Assembly (NCBI GenBank): GCA_009927255.1 | Contig: RFNJ01000089.1 | Location: 1 to 11,004 of the forward strand | Source of the DNA: Pseudomonadota bacterium | GTDB taxonomy: Bacteria; Pseudomonadota; Alphaproteobacteria; UBA2136; UBA6156 | DNA length: 11,004 nt | Direction: 5' to 3' | Shown here: positions 5,082 to 11,004 of the stretch, one piece after another | Layout: every line of letters starts with the position of its first letter | Numbering within the stretch: position 1 is the first letter of the stretch | Translations under genes and position numbers: made by a program | Notes under the pieces: model-generated | Databases searched by the model: none | The model's input: only the letters and a program-made list of their open reading frames with translations | Told to the model about the DNA's origin: nothing

Positions 5082-6239
5082 ATGATGAACTCGACGGTTA
5101 AAAATTTATCGCAAGCAGCCCAACAGGCGGCAGATGCTACGCCACGCCGTTTGAAGGTGATTATGAAGCGGTTAAGCGAGGATATTTTGCGCTTTGCCAA
5201 GAGCAATGAAACGATTGCGGGGCAGACGCAATTGCTTTCACTGAACGCCACCATTGAAGCGGCGCGGGCAGGGAAGAATGGTTTAGGATTTTCGGTTGTT
5301 GCGAAAGAAGTTGGCAATTTGGCGAAACAGGCTTCGGGGAATGCCAAGGCTTTCCAGGAGCGCGTTTTGGGGCGGATTGCGCAAGGAACAGGGTTTGCGG
5401 AAGGATTGGTTGACCAGTTGGAAGGCCAGCGGTTGACGGATATGAGCTTGAGCTTGGTGCAGTTTATTGTGCGGAACCTTTATGAGCGCACGGCGGACTG
5501 CCGCTGGTGGGCCACCGATGATGCGATGGTGAAGGTGTGCGAAAACCCCAGCGATGTGGCGCTGCAAGCCCATGCCACCATGCGGTTGGGGACGATTAAT
5601 TTTTTCTATTCGGTTTATTTAGACTTAGTGCTGGTGGACACCAAGGGCAATGTGATTGCCAATGCCAAGCCTGACCAATTTAGTATGTTGGGACGGAATT
5701 TGGCGCAGGAGCAGTGGTTTAACAAAGCGATGCAGACCACCAAAGGCGACCAGTATGTGGTGGATGAAATTAAGCCATTTGCTAGCCATCATAACAAGCC
5801 GGTGGCAGTTTATGCGGCGACGGTGCGCAAGGAAGCCAAGCTGGATGGCGAGATTATTGGCGTGTTGGGGGTTTATTTTGATTGGGAAGCGCAGGCCAAG
5901 GCGATTGTGAGCAGCGAGCCGCCGCTAACCCCTGCTGAGTGGGAAAAAACTCGGATTATGTTGCTGGATGGCAATAAGCGGGTGATTGCGGCGAGTGATG
6001 AGCGGGGGCTTTATATGCCGTTTCCGCTGAAGGACAATGGCCAGAAGCGTGGAAGCTATTATGAGGGCACGGATATTGTGGCTTTTTCCAAGACGCTTGG
6101 TTATCAGGAATATGATGGTTTGGGGTGGTATTGCGTAACGGTACAGAACTATGAAAATGATACGGAAATTGCCAAGAAACTGGGGATTGTGGATGAGGCG
6201 CGGGGGACTTTGGTGGGAATTACGGGTGCGAAGAAGTAG
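5082..6239 (+). CDS. Soluble chemoreceptor-tip / Cache-like sensor protein
   Basis: A 385-residue protein with an unusual domain order. Residues about 25-90 match the cytoplasmic hairpin tip of methyl-accepting chemotaxis proteins (IAGQTQLLSLNATIEAARAG at 45-64, then GLGFSVVAKEVGNLA), the part that contacts CheA and CheW. Residues about 165-360 look like a Cache/PDC sensor fold: FYSVYLDLVLVDTKGNVIANA (about 175-195), GRNLAQEQWF, then VLGVYFDWE and RIMLLDGNKRVIAAS. No signal peptide or membrane helix is visible, so the sensor should lie in the cytoplasm. A full receptor has several hundred signalling residues with methylation helices; here only the tip remains. ATGs at 5082 and 5085 are both possible, and the ribosome-binding site is weak. 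It follows amtB after a terminator. The ligand is unknown; a role in chemotaxis or another CheA pathway is inferred. Confidence 0.75.
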   Translation: MMNSTVKNLSQAAQQAADATPRRLKVIMKRLSEDILRFAKSNETIAGQTQLLSLNATIEAARAGKNGLGFSVVAKEVGNLAKQASGNAKAFQERVLGRIAQGTGFAEGLVDQLEGQRLTDMSLSLVQFIVRNLYERTADCRWWATDDAMVKVCENPSDVALQAHATMRLGTINFFYSVYLDLVLVDTKGNVIANAKPDQFSMLGRNLAQEQWFNKAMQTTKGDQYVVDEIKPFASHHNKPVAVYAATVRKEAKLDGEIIGVLGVYFDWEAQAKAIVSSEPPLTPAEWEKTRIMLLDGNKRVIAASDERGLYMPFPLKDNGQKRGSYYEGTDIVAFSKTLGYQEYDGLGWYCVTVQNYENDTEIAKKLGIVDEARGTLVGITGAKK

Positions 6240-6253
6240 AGTGTAGTGACGGT

Positions 6254-6277
6254 AAAACGGCCCCTTGCGGGGCCGTT
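6254..6277 (-). terminator. Strong hairpin, probable terminator (best on minus strand)
   Basis: AACGGCCCC (6256-6264) and GGGGCCGTT (6269-6277) form a 9-bp stem with loop TTGC. On the minus strand it is followed by TTTT, which suits termination of the small gene at 6306-6512. On the plus strand no T run follows, although it lies 16 bp after the sensor gene. Two more perfect hairpins stand nearby at 6294-6311 and 6324-6340. Confidence 0.6.
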
Positions 6278-6305
6278 GGCGTGATGGTGAATGGGCTGAG
6301 TTGGT

Positions 6306-6512
6306 TCAGCCGCAGCGGCGACGGCTGGCTGTGAGCCAGCGTCTGCATGGCTGCGCGGCTTTGGCCTTTGGCATGCCAACCACCATAGCAGCCTGCCCGA
6401 TATGGACAGTACTGCCTCGATGGTTGCTTGCCAAAGCAGGTGCCAATGATAGCAGCATGATGAAGACCAACAGCCCGAACGTGATGAGGCCGAGGAGCAG
6501 TTGACGGCGCAT
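6306..6512 (-). CDS. Small hydrophobic peptide, unknown function
   Basis: A 68-residue reading frame that is easy to overlook because the open frame extends upstream. Its ATG (6512-6510) is preceded by AAGGAG (6525-6520) at 7 nt, an ideal ribosome-binding site. The peptide begins MRRQ and has a strongly hydrophobic stretch (LLLGLITFGLLVFIMLLSLA, about 5-24) followed by PALASN. It could be a membrane anchor or signal peptide with cleavage after ALA. The rest (about 30-68) is basic, with one Cys at about 56 and another near the end. A strong hairpin with a short U run follows. No family is recognised. Against it, the C-terminal part lies over hairpins in the DNA and is not obviously protein-like, so a non-coding RNA is the alternative. 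Confidence 0.5.
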   Translation of the reverse strand: MRRQLLLGLITFGLLVFIMLLSLAPALASNHRGSTVHIGQAAMVVGMPKAKAAQPCRRWLTASRRRCG

Positions 6513-6585
6513 GGGAGTTCTCCTTTGCGGTGAGGAAACGAGGAAGTTTTGCACGACGTCTGGCTTTATGCCAAGATACATGTCG

Positions 6586-7023
6586 ATGAGCAAGCCCCCT
6601 GCCCTTTTGGCTACCAGAAACCAGCCGCGTGCTGTGGCGGCGAAGACCACGGTTTTTGTGTGCCGTGGTTGTGACCGATTGCCCGCTAAACAGGATAGCG
6701 AGGCGGCGGAGGGAGCGGAATTTTATCGAGAATTGAAAAAGTTACTGCGACCTTTGCCAGTGACTGTGCGGGCCAGCGGCTGTATGGGTGGCTGCGACTG
6801 TGGCGATGGTATGGCGGAAAATGGCTGCTGCACGGTGGGGATTGGCAGCCATGGGCGATTTGGCTATGTGTTGAACAAATTTGATCCCGCCCGCGATGGC
6901 TGGAAAGTAATGGAACTGGTGCAACTTTATTTGGCGGGCAAGCGCGGCAAAATTGCCAGCAAGGAGCATCCGCGGGCGGGTGAGATACGACCGCATATTG
7001 CCACCAAGCTTCCGCCTTTGTAG
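6586..7023 (+). CDS. DUF1636-like cysteine-rich metal-binding protein
   Basis: A small cytoplasmic protein that resembles the DUF1636 / thioredoxin-like [2Fe-2S] group. Its core opens with TTVFVCRGCDR, a beta strand plus a CxxC pair. It continues with VTVRASGCMGGCDCGDG and GCCTVGIG, then GRFGYVLNKFDPARDG and LVQLYLAGKRG. The order 'VFVCxxC ... C-x3-C ... CTV ... DP ... LY ... G' agrees with what I recall of DUF1636. Seven Cys lie in the core, enough for an iron-sulfur cluster or another metal site, but which ones bind is not known. The start is uncertain: ATGs exist at 6511, 6568, 6580 and 6586. The 6511 codon would overlap the start of the opposing small gene, so I favour a later one. The gene converges on the protease gene with only 4 bp between their stop codons. 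Confidence 0.65.
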   Translation: MSKPPALLATRNQPRAVAAKTTVFVCRGCDRLPAKQDSEAAEGAEFYRELKKLLRPLPVTVRASGCMGGCDCGDGMAENGCCTVGIGSHGRFGYVLNKFDPARDGWKVMELVQLYLAGKRGKIASKEHPRAGEIRPHIATKLPPL

Positions 7024-7027
7024 GCTT

Positions 7028-7678
7028 TTAGCGGCGGGAAGTAACTCGCCTGACGCGGCGCTTATCATTCGGGCTGCGGCTCCACGGCCGTAGCAAAATC
7101 GTTTGGCTCGCCACCACCCGAAAGTTCTTCCGCGTTTTGGCCGTAATCCCAATGTTCTCCAGCCGCAAATGGCTAATGCTATCGCTGTCCGTCAGCTTCA
7201 CCGTAGCGGTGTTCACCTTGTGCAGCAGCGTCCAGTGGTCATGGGCTTTTTCAAGGCCCAAAATGGCCAGCTGGCCGCCCTCATTCACTTCCTCACGCAG
7301 TTTTTTCACATAGGTATCCGTCCGCCACGCCGGCCCCTGCGCAGGGTTTTTAAACACTCCCACCCGCACCTCCAAATGCAGCCGTTTGGGCAGCGCGCGG
7401 TTGGCCAATGCAATCAAATCCAGCAGTTCACGGTAGCCAATGCCATCAAACACCGCCATCGGCGCCGCTTTAGCCATCCGCTTAAAGAGCTTCTGCGCAC
7501 GGTCCAGCTCAAACTGATGCCCAAACAGCAACCGGTACGCATTAATCACCGCATAAATCCCGCACAAACCATCCAGCTCACCTTGGGTAAACGGCTCAAT
7601 GCCCGGCGCCACCCACGCCGCTGCCTTTCCGCGCTTGCCTCGCCCCAACCTTAATGCGTGAAACTTAACCTGCTTCAC
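7028..7678 (-). CDS. C39-like (papain-fold) cysteine protease, hypothetical
   Basis: A probable cysteine peptidase of 216 residues. From the GTG start, TQGELDGLCGIYAVINAYRLL (about 31-51) contains the candidate oxyanion Gln32 and nucleophile Cys39. HDHWTLLHKV supplies His148, and TDSDS (about 163-167) an Asp to complete the triad. This resembles the peptidase C39-like / papain-fold group. No signal peptide or membrane helix is seen. The C-terminus is strongly basic (NDKRRVRRVTSRR). The start is placed at the GTG at 7678, which overlaps the wecC stop as GTGA and has GGAAGGGG about 9 nt upstream. An in-frame ATG at 7717 would add 13 residues and a 43-nt overlap. Translational coupling ties it to wecC. 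The target is unknown; it could act as a protease or as an amide-forming enzyme of the same fold. Confidence 0.65.
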   Translation of the reverse strand: MKQVKFHALRLGRGKRGKAAAWVAPGIEPFTQGELDGLCGIYAVINAYRLLFGHQFELDRAQKLFKRMAKAAPMAVFDGIGYRELLDLIALANRALPKRLHLEVRVGVFKNPAQGPAWRTDTYVKKLREEVNEGGQLAILGLEKAHDHWTLLHKVNTATVKLTDSDSISHLRLENIGITAKTRKNFRVVASQTILLRPWSRSPNDKRRVRRVTSRR

Positions 7679-8958
7679 AATGAGGCACCCCTTCCGTGGA
7701 ACCCTGAAACATCCCACGTTACATCCACGCGATTATAAAACACCCCGCAAGCATCCACCACCACCTTGCCCGCCAGCGCACCTGCAGGCAGCTCCTTAAA
7801 CACCTTATGCGCCGTCAGACCCACCACCACATCAGCCTGCGCCAAAGCATCCTTCAACGCCACCAAACCCAACCCACTTTCTGTGTGCCATGTTTGCACG
7901 TGCGGTTCCACTACCAGCAGGTCCAAAGCAGCGTTTTGTGCCAGCTTTTCCACCACCGTAATGCTCGGGCTTTCACGCAAATCATCCACATCGGGCTTAT
8001 AGGCAAGGCCCAAACAAGCCACCTTAACTTTGTCTTTTTTTCCTAAACTTAACACAGCATCTTCAACTTTGCTCTCAATCATTTTGGTAACCCAAAACGG
8101 CTTACCATCATTCACCTGCCGCGCAACTTTCATCAGCGGCGTCACGTCAGGCGCCGCATCAATAATAAACCATGGGTCCACCGCAATGCAGTGCCCCCCC
8201 ACGCCCGTGCCCGGCTGCAAAATATTCACCCGCGGATGATGGTTAGCCAACGCAATCACCCGCCGCACATCCAGCCCCAGCTGGTGGCATGCCAAGCTCA
8301 GCTCATTGGCAAAGGCAATTTGCACATCGCGGCTGGCATTTTCCACCAGCTTCACCATCTCGGCCTCGGCCGCGGTGCAGGGTAACACCTCACCCTTCGT
8401 GAAACTTTTATAAAGTTCCACACCACGCGCCGTCGCCGCCGGGGTTAAGCCCCCCACCAAGCGGTCATTGTGCACCATCTCGTGCAGCGTATTCCCCGGA
8501 ATCGCCCTCTCCGGGCAAAACACATAATCAACCTTGCCCGCCACATCAGGCCGCAGCCGCTCAATCACCGCTTGGCAATTCGCCACCGTGGCACCCACTG
8601 GGCTGGTGCTCTCCAGCACCACCAAATCCCCCGCCTTCAGCACCTTGGCAATGCTCGCGCTGCCCGCTTCCACAAAAGTCATGTCCGGCCGATGCGTCGC
8701 ATGGTCAACCGGCGTTGGCAAACTCAGCACAAAAGCATCCGCAACCTGTGGCACCGCCACCGCCTGCAAGCGCCCGCTGGCATGGGCTTCGCGCACCAGT
8801 TCAGCCATGCCCGGCTCGCTAAACGGGCACACTCCCGCATTCACCGCCGCCACGGTCGCAGGATTAATATCCACCCCCACCACCGTATGCCCTGCCCGCG
8901 CCAAAATTGCGGCCATCGGCAAACCCATATACCCCAAACCGATGACTGAAATCTGCAT
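7675..8958 (-). CDS. wecC: UDP-N-acetyl-D-mannosamine 6-dehydrogenase
   Basis: A cytoplasmic enzyme of 427 residues that oxidises UDP-ManNAc to UDP-ManNAcA with two NAD+, supplying an acidic sugar for surface polysaccharide. The N-terminal Rossmann site is ISVIGLGYMGLP (3-14), with Asp30 for the NAD ribose. Further marks are LESTSPVG (115-122), CPERAIPGN (148-156), KLVENASRDVQIAFANELS (203-221), the catalytic segment GTGVGGHCIAVDPWF (250-264) with nucleophile Cys257, and YKPDVDDLRESPS (320-332). These agree closely with E. coli WecC rather than with the UDP-glucose enzymes. Length is normal. GGGAGGA lies just before the ATG. It is the second gene of an apparent operon, 51 bp after rpe and overlapping the protease by 4 nt. 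No wecB epimerase or glycosyltransferase is in the window, so the polymer cannot be identified. Confidence 0.93.
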   Translation of the reverse strand: MQISVIGLGYMGLPMAAILARAGHTVVGVDINPATVAAVNAGVCPFSEPGMAELVREAHASGRLQAVAVPQVADAFVLSLPTPVDHATHRPDMTFVEAGSASIAKVLKAGDLVVLESTSPVGATVANCQAVIERLRPDVAGKVDYVFCPERAIPGNTLHEMVHNDRLVGGLTPAATARGVELYKSFTKGEVLPCTAAEAEMVKLVENASRDVQIAFANELSLACHQLGLDVRRVIALANHHPRVNILQPGTGVGGHCIAVDPWFIIDAAPDVTPLMKVARQVNDGKPFWVTKMIESKVEDAVLSLGKKDKVKVACLGLAYKPDVDDLRESPSITVVEKLAQNAALDLLVVEPHVQTWHTESGLGLVALKDALAQADVVVGLTAHKVFKELPAGALAGKVVVDACGVFYNRVDVTWDVSGFHGRGASL

Positions 8959-9009
8959 AAATCCTCCCTCAATTCACTCCCCACACACCCACCCGTAACA
9001 GCGCGAACC

Positions 9010-9684
9010 CTACCCTCCCCTCCGCAGTAAATCAATGGCTTCAGCGTAATTTTCTGCCCCCACTACATAACTGCCTGCTACGACTCCATCTACTTTTGAT
9101 TTTGCAGCATAACTAATTGTTTTATCATTGATTCCGCCATCAATTATGACCATTTTATCGGACCATTTTTGTTTAATTTTCTTTACCTTTTCAAGCATCT
9201 CTGGCCGAAATGCTTGGCCCCCTGCCCCAGCCTTGACTGTCATTACCAAAATTTGTGTTATTTGTGCGGAAAAATTATCAATCCAATCAATATCTTCATC
9301 TATATCCAACGCCAGTCCGCCTGTTATTCCTTCGGCAGCTAAAAACTGCAAACAGGCATTGATTTCTTGAGGTTTTGCGGCGGTGGGATGGATGACGACG
9401 CGCATCTCTTTGCCTCCAGCGCGACCATATTTTATATAATCTTCAATGACTTGCTGAGGGTTCTTCACCATAAGATGGATATCGAGCGGGAGTTTTACGC
9501 TGCCGCGAATGGCTCTAAGTGATTCAATTCCAAAGGTTTTTGGGGAGACGAAGGCGCCGTCCATAACGTCGACATGGAGCCAATCGGCGCCGGCGGCCTC
9601 GAGCAATTGGGCGATACGGCAGATTTCCGCCACATCGCCACCGGTTTTATCCCAAACTGCAAGCAAACTGGGGGCGATTATCAT
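9010..9684 (-). CDS. rpe: Ribulose-phosphate 3-epimerase family protein
   Basis: A TIM-barrel epimerase of 224 residues that interconverts ribulose 5-phosphate and xylulose 5-phosphate, or a related ketose phosphate. The start is set at MIIAPSLLAVW, the usual beginning of the family; the frame stays open to 9789 but that extension has no family likeness. Catalytic and metal residues are all present: His37 and Asp39 in LHVDVMDG, His70 in LDIHLMV, and Asp182 in VIIDGGI. The phosphate loop MTVKAGAGGQAF (149-160) departs from the usual MSVxPGFGGQxF, and VAGSYVV replaces VAGSAIF. This leaves room for a specialised substrate. No convincing ribosome-binding site is seen. TACAAT on the minus strand (9696-9691) lies so close to the ATG that transcription from it would give an almost leaderless message. 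Base composition is more A+T-rich than in wecC. Confidence 0.87.
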   Translation of the reverse strand: MIIAPSLLAVWDKTGGDVAEICRIAQLLEAAGADWLHVDVMDGAFVSPKTFGIESLRAIRGSVKLPLDIHLMVKNPQQVIEDYIKYGRAGGKEMRVVIHPTAAKPQEINACLQFLAAEGITGGLALDIDEDIDWIDNFSAQITQILVMTVKAGAGGQAFRPEMLEKVKKIKQKWSDKMVIIDGGINDKTISYAAKSKVDGVVAGSYVVGAENYAEAIDLLRRGG

Positions 9685-9900
9685 GGGGGGATTGTACTCT
9701 TTTTTGGTGATGATTTGGTGGTTTTTTGGGTGAGAGAAGACTACCGCATTTAAGCTGGTTTGGGGTGGGGTTGGGGTTAGATTTGGCACAAAAAATGACG
9801 GAGAGGGCTTTTGGGGAGGAGGGTGTTCTTAAAGTTACTTGGTGTGAAATCTTGTGTGATAAAAATATGACAAAATGCAGTGGTTATGGGTTGGGTGAGT
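9685..9900. other. Intergenic region upstream of rpe, no gene seen
   Basis: This is a T- and G-rich stretch on the plus strand. The only element noted is the TACAAT box next to the rpe start. The plus-strand open frame that crosses it continues through a dispersed repeat and shows no protein character. Confidence 0.4.
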
Positions 9901-9997
9901 CCCCCGTGGATCCCTACCCCCATGGGGACTTTGGGTGTGGGTATGAGTTGGGAGTACATGGGGGTGGGATGACGGCTACGCCGTCTTGGCTTGGCCT
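9901..9997 (+). repeat. 97-bp direct repeat, copy A (palindromic core)
   Basis: Copy A matches copy B at 10741-10837 without gaps and with six mismatches by eye. Each copy contains an inverted repeat, TCCCTACCCCCATG near the left and CATGGGGGTGGGA near the right. A small hairpin, GACGGC-TAC-GCCGTC, follows. The two copies flank the GNAT gene in the same orientation. Confidence 0.9.
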
Positions 9998-10048
9998 TAT
10001 CTGTTGTAGCCAGTGCAAAACTTTGAGGGACTGTTAGAAAATTTCAAG

Positions 10049-10130
10049 GTGTGCAGCTGCACACTGTGCTGCGTTTCACGAAACGCCTCATTTTACGGCA
10101 AGCCGTTAGTCTCCGTTGCGCTTCGGCGCA
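10049..10130. other. Cluster of four short hairpins
   Basis: Within 82 bp there are four: a perfect 16-bp palindrome GTGTGCAGCTGCACAC (10049-10064); GCGTTT-CACG-AAACGC (10071-10086); ACGGC-AA-GCCGT (10095-10106); and TGCGC-TTCG-GCGCA with a stable TTCG-type loop (10117-10130). The cluster lies 3' of the GNAT gene, which is read on the minus strand. No good U run follows on either side, so a plain terminator is not supported. A structured RNA or a remnant of a mobile element are the options. Confidence 0.5.
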
Positions 10131-10159
10131 CTCGCGTCTCTTGCTTTTATTAACTATGC

Positions 10160-10630
10160 CTAAATTTTCTTTTTCAAAAGCATATAATTGTCGGATATTT
10201 CTGAATACCCATCAGTTTTATAAAAATGCACAGCGTGACTGTTGGTTTTATGAACTGCCAAAACGACACTTGTCATTTTATTTTTCTTTAACCAACTTTC
10301 AACTGCCCGATTTAATTGGTGCCCAATTCCATAACCTCTCCATTGTTCATCAACAAACAAGTCAGTTAATGAACCATCTTTTGAAGTTACCCCATCCAGC
10401 ATTCCCACTACATAGCCCAAAATATGCTTATCATTCTTAGCTATGTAATAAACTTTATCTGCATGAGACAACCAATCTTTCACTTGGCTTTTCAAACTTT
10501 CTCTTAGTTTAGCAAGACTTTGAATTTCTTGTTTTTCTAAATCTTTTTTTTGAAAAATCTGCGATTTAAAAACCAACGGCCACAAGTTATTAAAATCGTT
10601 AATATTTGCTTTAACTATTTTGTAATTCAT
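10160..10630 (-). CDS. GNAT-family N-acetyltransferase
   Basis: A 156-residue single-domain acetyltransferase that should move an acetyl group from acetyl-CoA to an amine. The acetyl-CoA loop is VDEQWRGYGIG (93-103), preceded by the strand GSLTDLFV (86-93). The second family mark, N-x2-A-x2-FY-x3-GY, is at 130-142. The start is taken at the ATG at 10630, which has AAGGA 9 nt upstream; a GTG at 10648 in the same frame is less likely. The gene is markedly richer in A+T and in Lys, Asn and Ile than its neighbours, and it stands alone between two 97-bp direct repeats, which suggests acquisition. The substrate is unknown. Confidence 0.88.
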   Translation of the reverse strand: MNYKIVKANINDFNNLWPLVFKSQIFQKKDLEKQEIQSLAKLRESLKSQVKDWLSHADKVYYIAKNDKHILGYVVGMLDGVTSKDGSLTDLFVDEQWRGYGIGHQLNRAVESWLKKNKMTSVVLAVHKTNSHAVHFYKTDGYSEISDNYMLLKKKI

Positions 10631-10740
10631 TATAATTTTCCTTATCACTCTAACATCCTACCACCCTCAAACCCTATTTCCACCACCTAACTTCATTCTT
10701 CCGCCATCTTCTGTCAAACTATTACGCAGCTTAGGCAAGC

Positions 10741-10837
10741 CCCCCGTGGATCCCTACCCCCATGGTGGGTTTTGGTGTGGGTATGAGTTGGGAGTGCATG
10801 GGGGTGGGATGACGGCTGCGCCGTCTTGGCTTGGCCT
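10741..10837 (+). repeat. 97-bp direct repeat, copy B
   Basis: Second copy of the element at 9901-9997, same orientation, offset exactly 840 bp. It keeps the same inverted repeat and the GACGGC-TGC-GCCGTC hairpin. The loop base differs (A to G) while the stem is unchanged. Confidence 0.9.
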
Positions 10838-10854
10838 ACACGGTTTCAGCTTAG

Positions 10855-10901
10855 TTAAAATCCCAGCCTTCGCCGGGATGACGGCCCAGGTGGGGTGCTT
10901 G
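10855..10901 (+). repeat. Short palindromic element related to the one at 1716-1808
   Basis: TCCCAGC-CTTC-GCCGGGA (10861-10878) forms a compact hairpin with one mismatch. It is followed by ATGACGGCCCAGGTGGGG...CTTG (10878-10901), which matches 22 of 24 positions at 1785-1808. The remaining sequence to 11004 holds no recognisable gene. Confidence 0.6.
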
Positions 10902-11004
10902 GTACTTTAACTTTGCTTGCGGAGTTGGTTTCATAATCAGTTGGACCGACATGACCGCTAGGCCGTTAATCTTTAGAAACAAAAATGTAACCCCGGGCTC
11001 AGGC

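Noticed and set aside
7103..7654. Plus-strand frame opposite the C39-like gene
   Set aside because: Gln/His/Pro/Arg-rich composition with no motif, while the opposite strand carries catalytic residues and translational coupling to wecC.
8470..8998. Plus-strand frames opposite wecC
   Set aside because: The minus strand encodes an unmistakable WecC along its whole length; the plus frames are shadows.
9726..10037. Plus-strand frame of 103 codons upstream of rpe
   Set aside because: It runs through the 97-bp dispersed repeat and has no recognisable domain or ribosome-binding site.
10071..10130. Integron attC site
   Set aside because: Several hairpins are present, but no GTTRRRY core sites in the needed arrangement were found.
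10051..10440. Plus-strand frame opposite the GNAT gene
   Set aside because: It overlaps the hairpin cluster and is antisense to a well-supported acetyltransferase.

Overview
The window comes from a Gram-negative bacterium, almost certainly a member of the Pseudomonadota. It encodes an LpxR-type outer-membrane lipid A deacylase, a general porin with a C-terminal Phe, an AmtB ammonium channel and a WecC-type UDP-ManNAc dehydrogenase. An alphaproteobacterium is plausible (DUF1636-type protein, scattered 'GGATGACGGC' palindromes), but the class cannot be fixed from sequence alone. Most genes are moderately G+C-rich. The GNAT acetyltransferase at the right end is conspicuously A+T-rich, and the rpe gene is so to a lesser degree.

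Layout: 1-51 is a probable gene tail. 166-1200 encodes an LpxR-family protein. 1201-2240 is a non-protein region with two tRNA-Ser genes (CGA and UGA anticodons), each followed by repeat units that carry a perfect copy of the last 19 nt of that tRNA. A broken third tRNA-Ser copy with two insertions and a dispersed palindromic element also lie here. 2245-3375 (minus) is a porin, ending at a strong terminator. The 313-bp divergent region 3376-3688 holds a porin promoter candidate and three palindromic TCATGA hexamers spaced exactly 10 bp apart. 3689-5002 is amtB with its own terminator. 5082-6239 is a soluble protein joining a chemoreceptor hairpin tip to a Cache-like sensor domain, in the reverse of the usual order. 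6306-6512 (minus) is a probable small membrane or exported peptide gene. 6586-7023 is a DUF1636-like cysteine-rich protein. 7028-9684 (minus) looks like a three-gene operon: rpe, wecC, then a C39-like cysteine protease coupled through a GTGA overlap. 9685-11004 is repeat-rich and carries a lone GNAT acetyltransferase between two 97-bp direct repeats exactly 840 bp apart.

How the parts relate: the left half is envelope and nutrient uptake (lipid A remodelling, porin, ammonium entry). The sensor protein beside amtB could link nutrient state to signalling, but a terminator separates the two. The minus-strand operon supplies an acidic aminosugar nucleotide precursor (UDP-ManNAcA) for surface polysaccharide, with an epimerase and a protease of unknown target.

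The most unusual signal is the tRNA-Ser repeat system. In every unit a segment upstream is exactly complementary to the tRNA-derived 3' segment. The two families keep that complementarity although their helix sequences differ (GAGAGAGGA/TCCTCTCTC versus CGGTAGGA/TCCTACCG). This argues for a folded RNA that tracks its parent tRNA, and it resembles the rtT repeats behind tyrT in E. coli. No CRISPR array, rRNA, transposase or integrase gene was seen.
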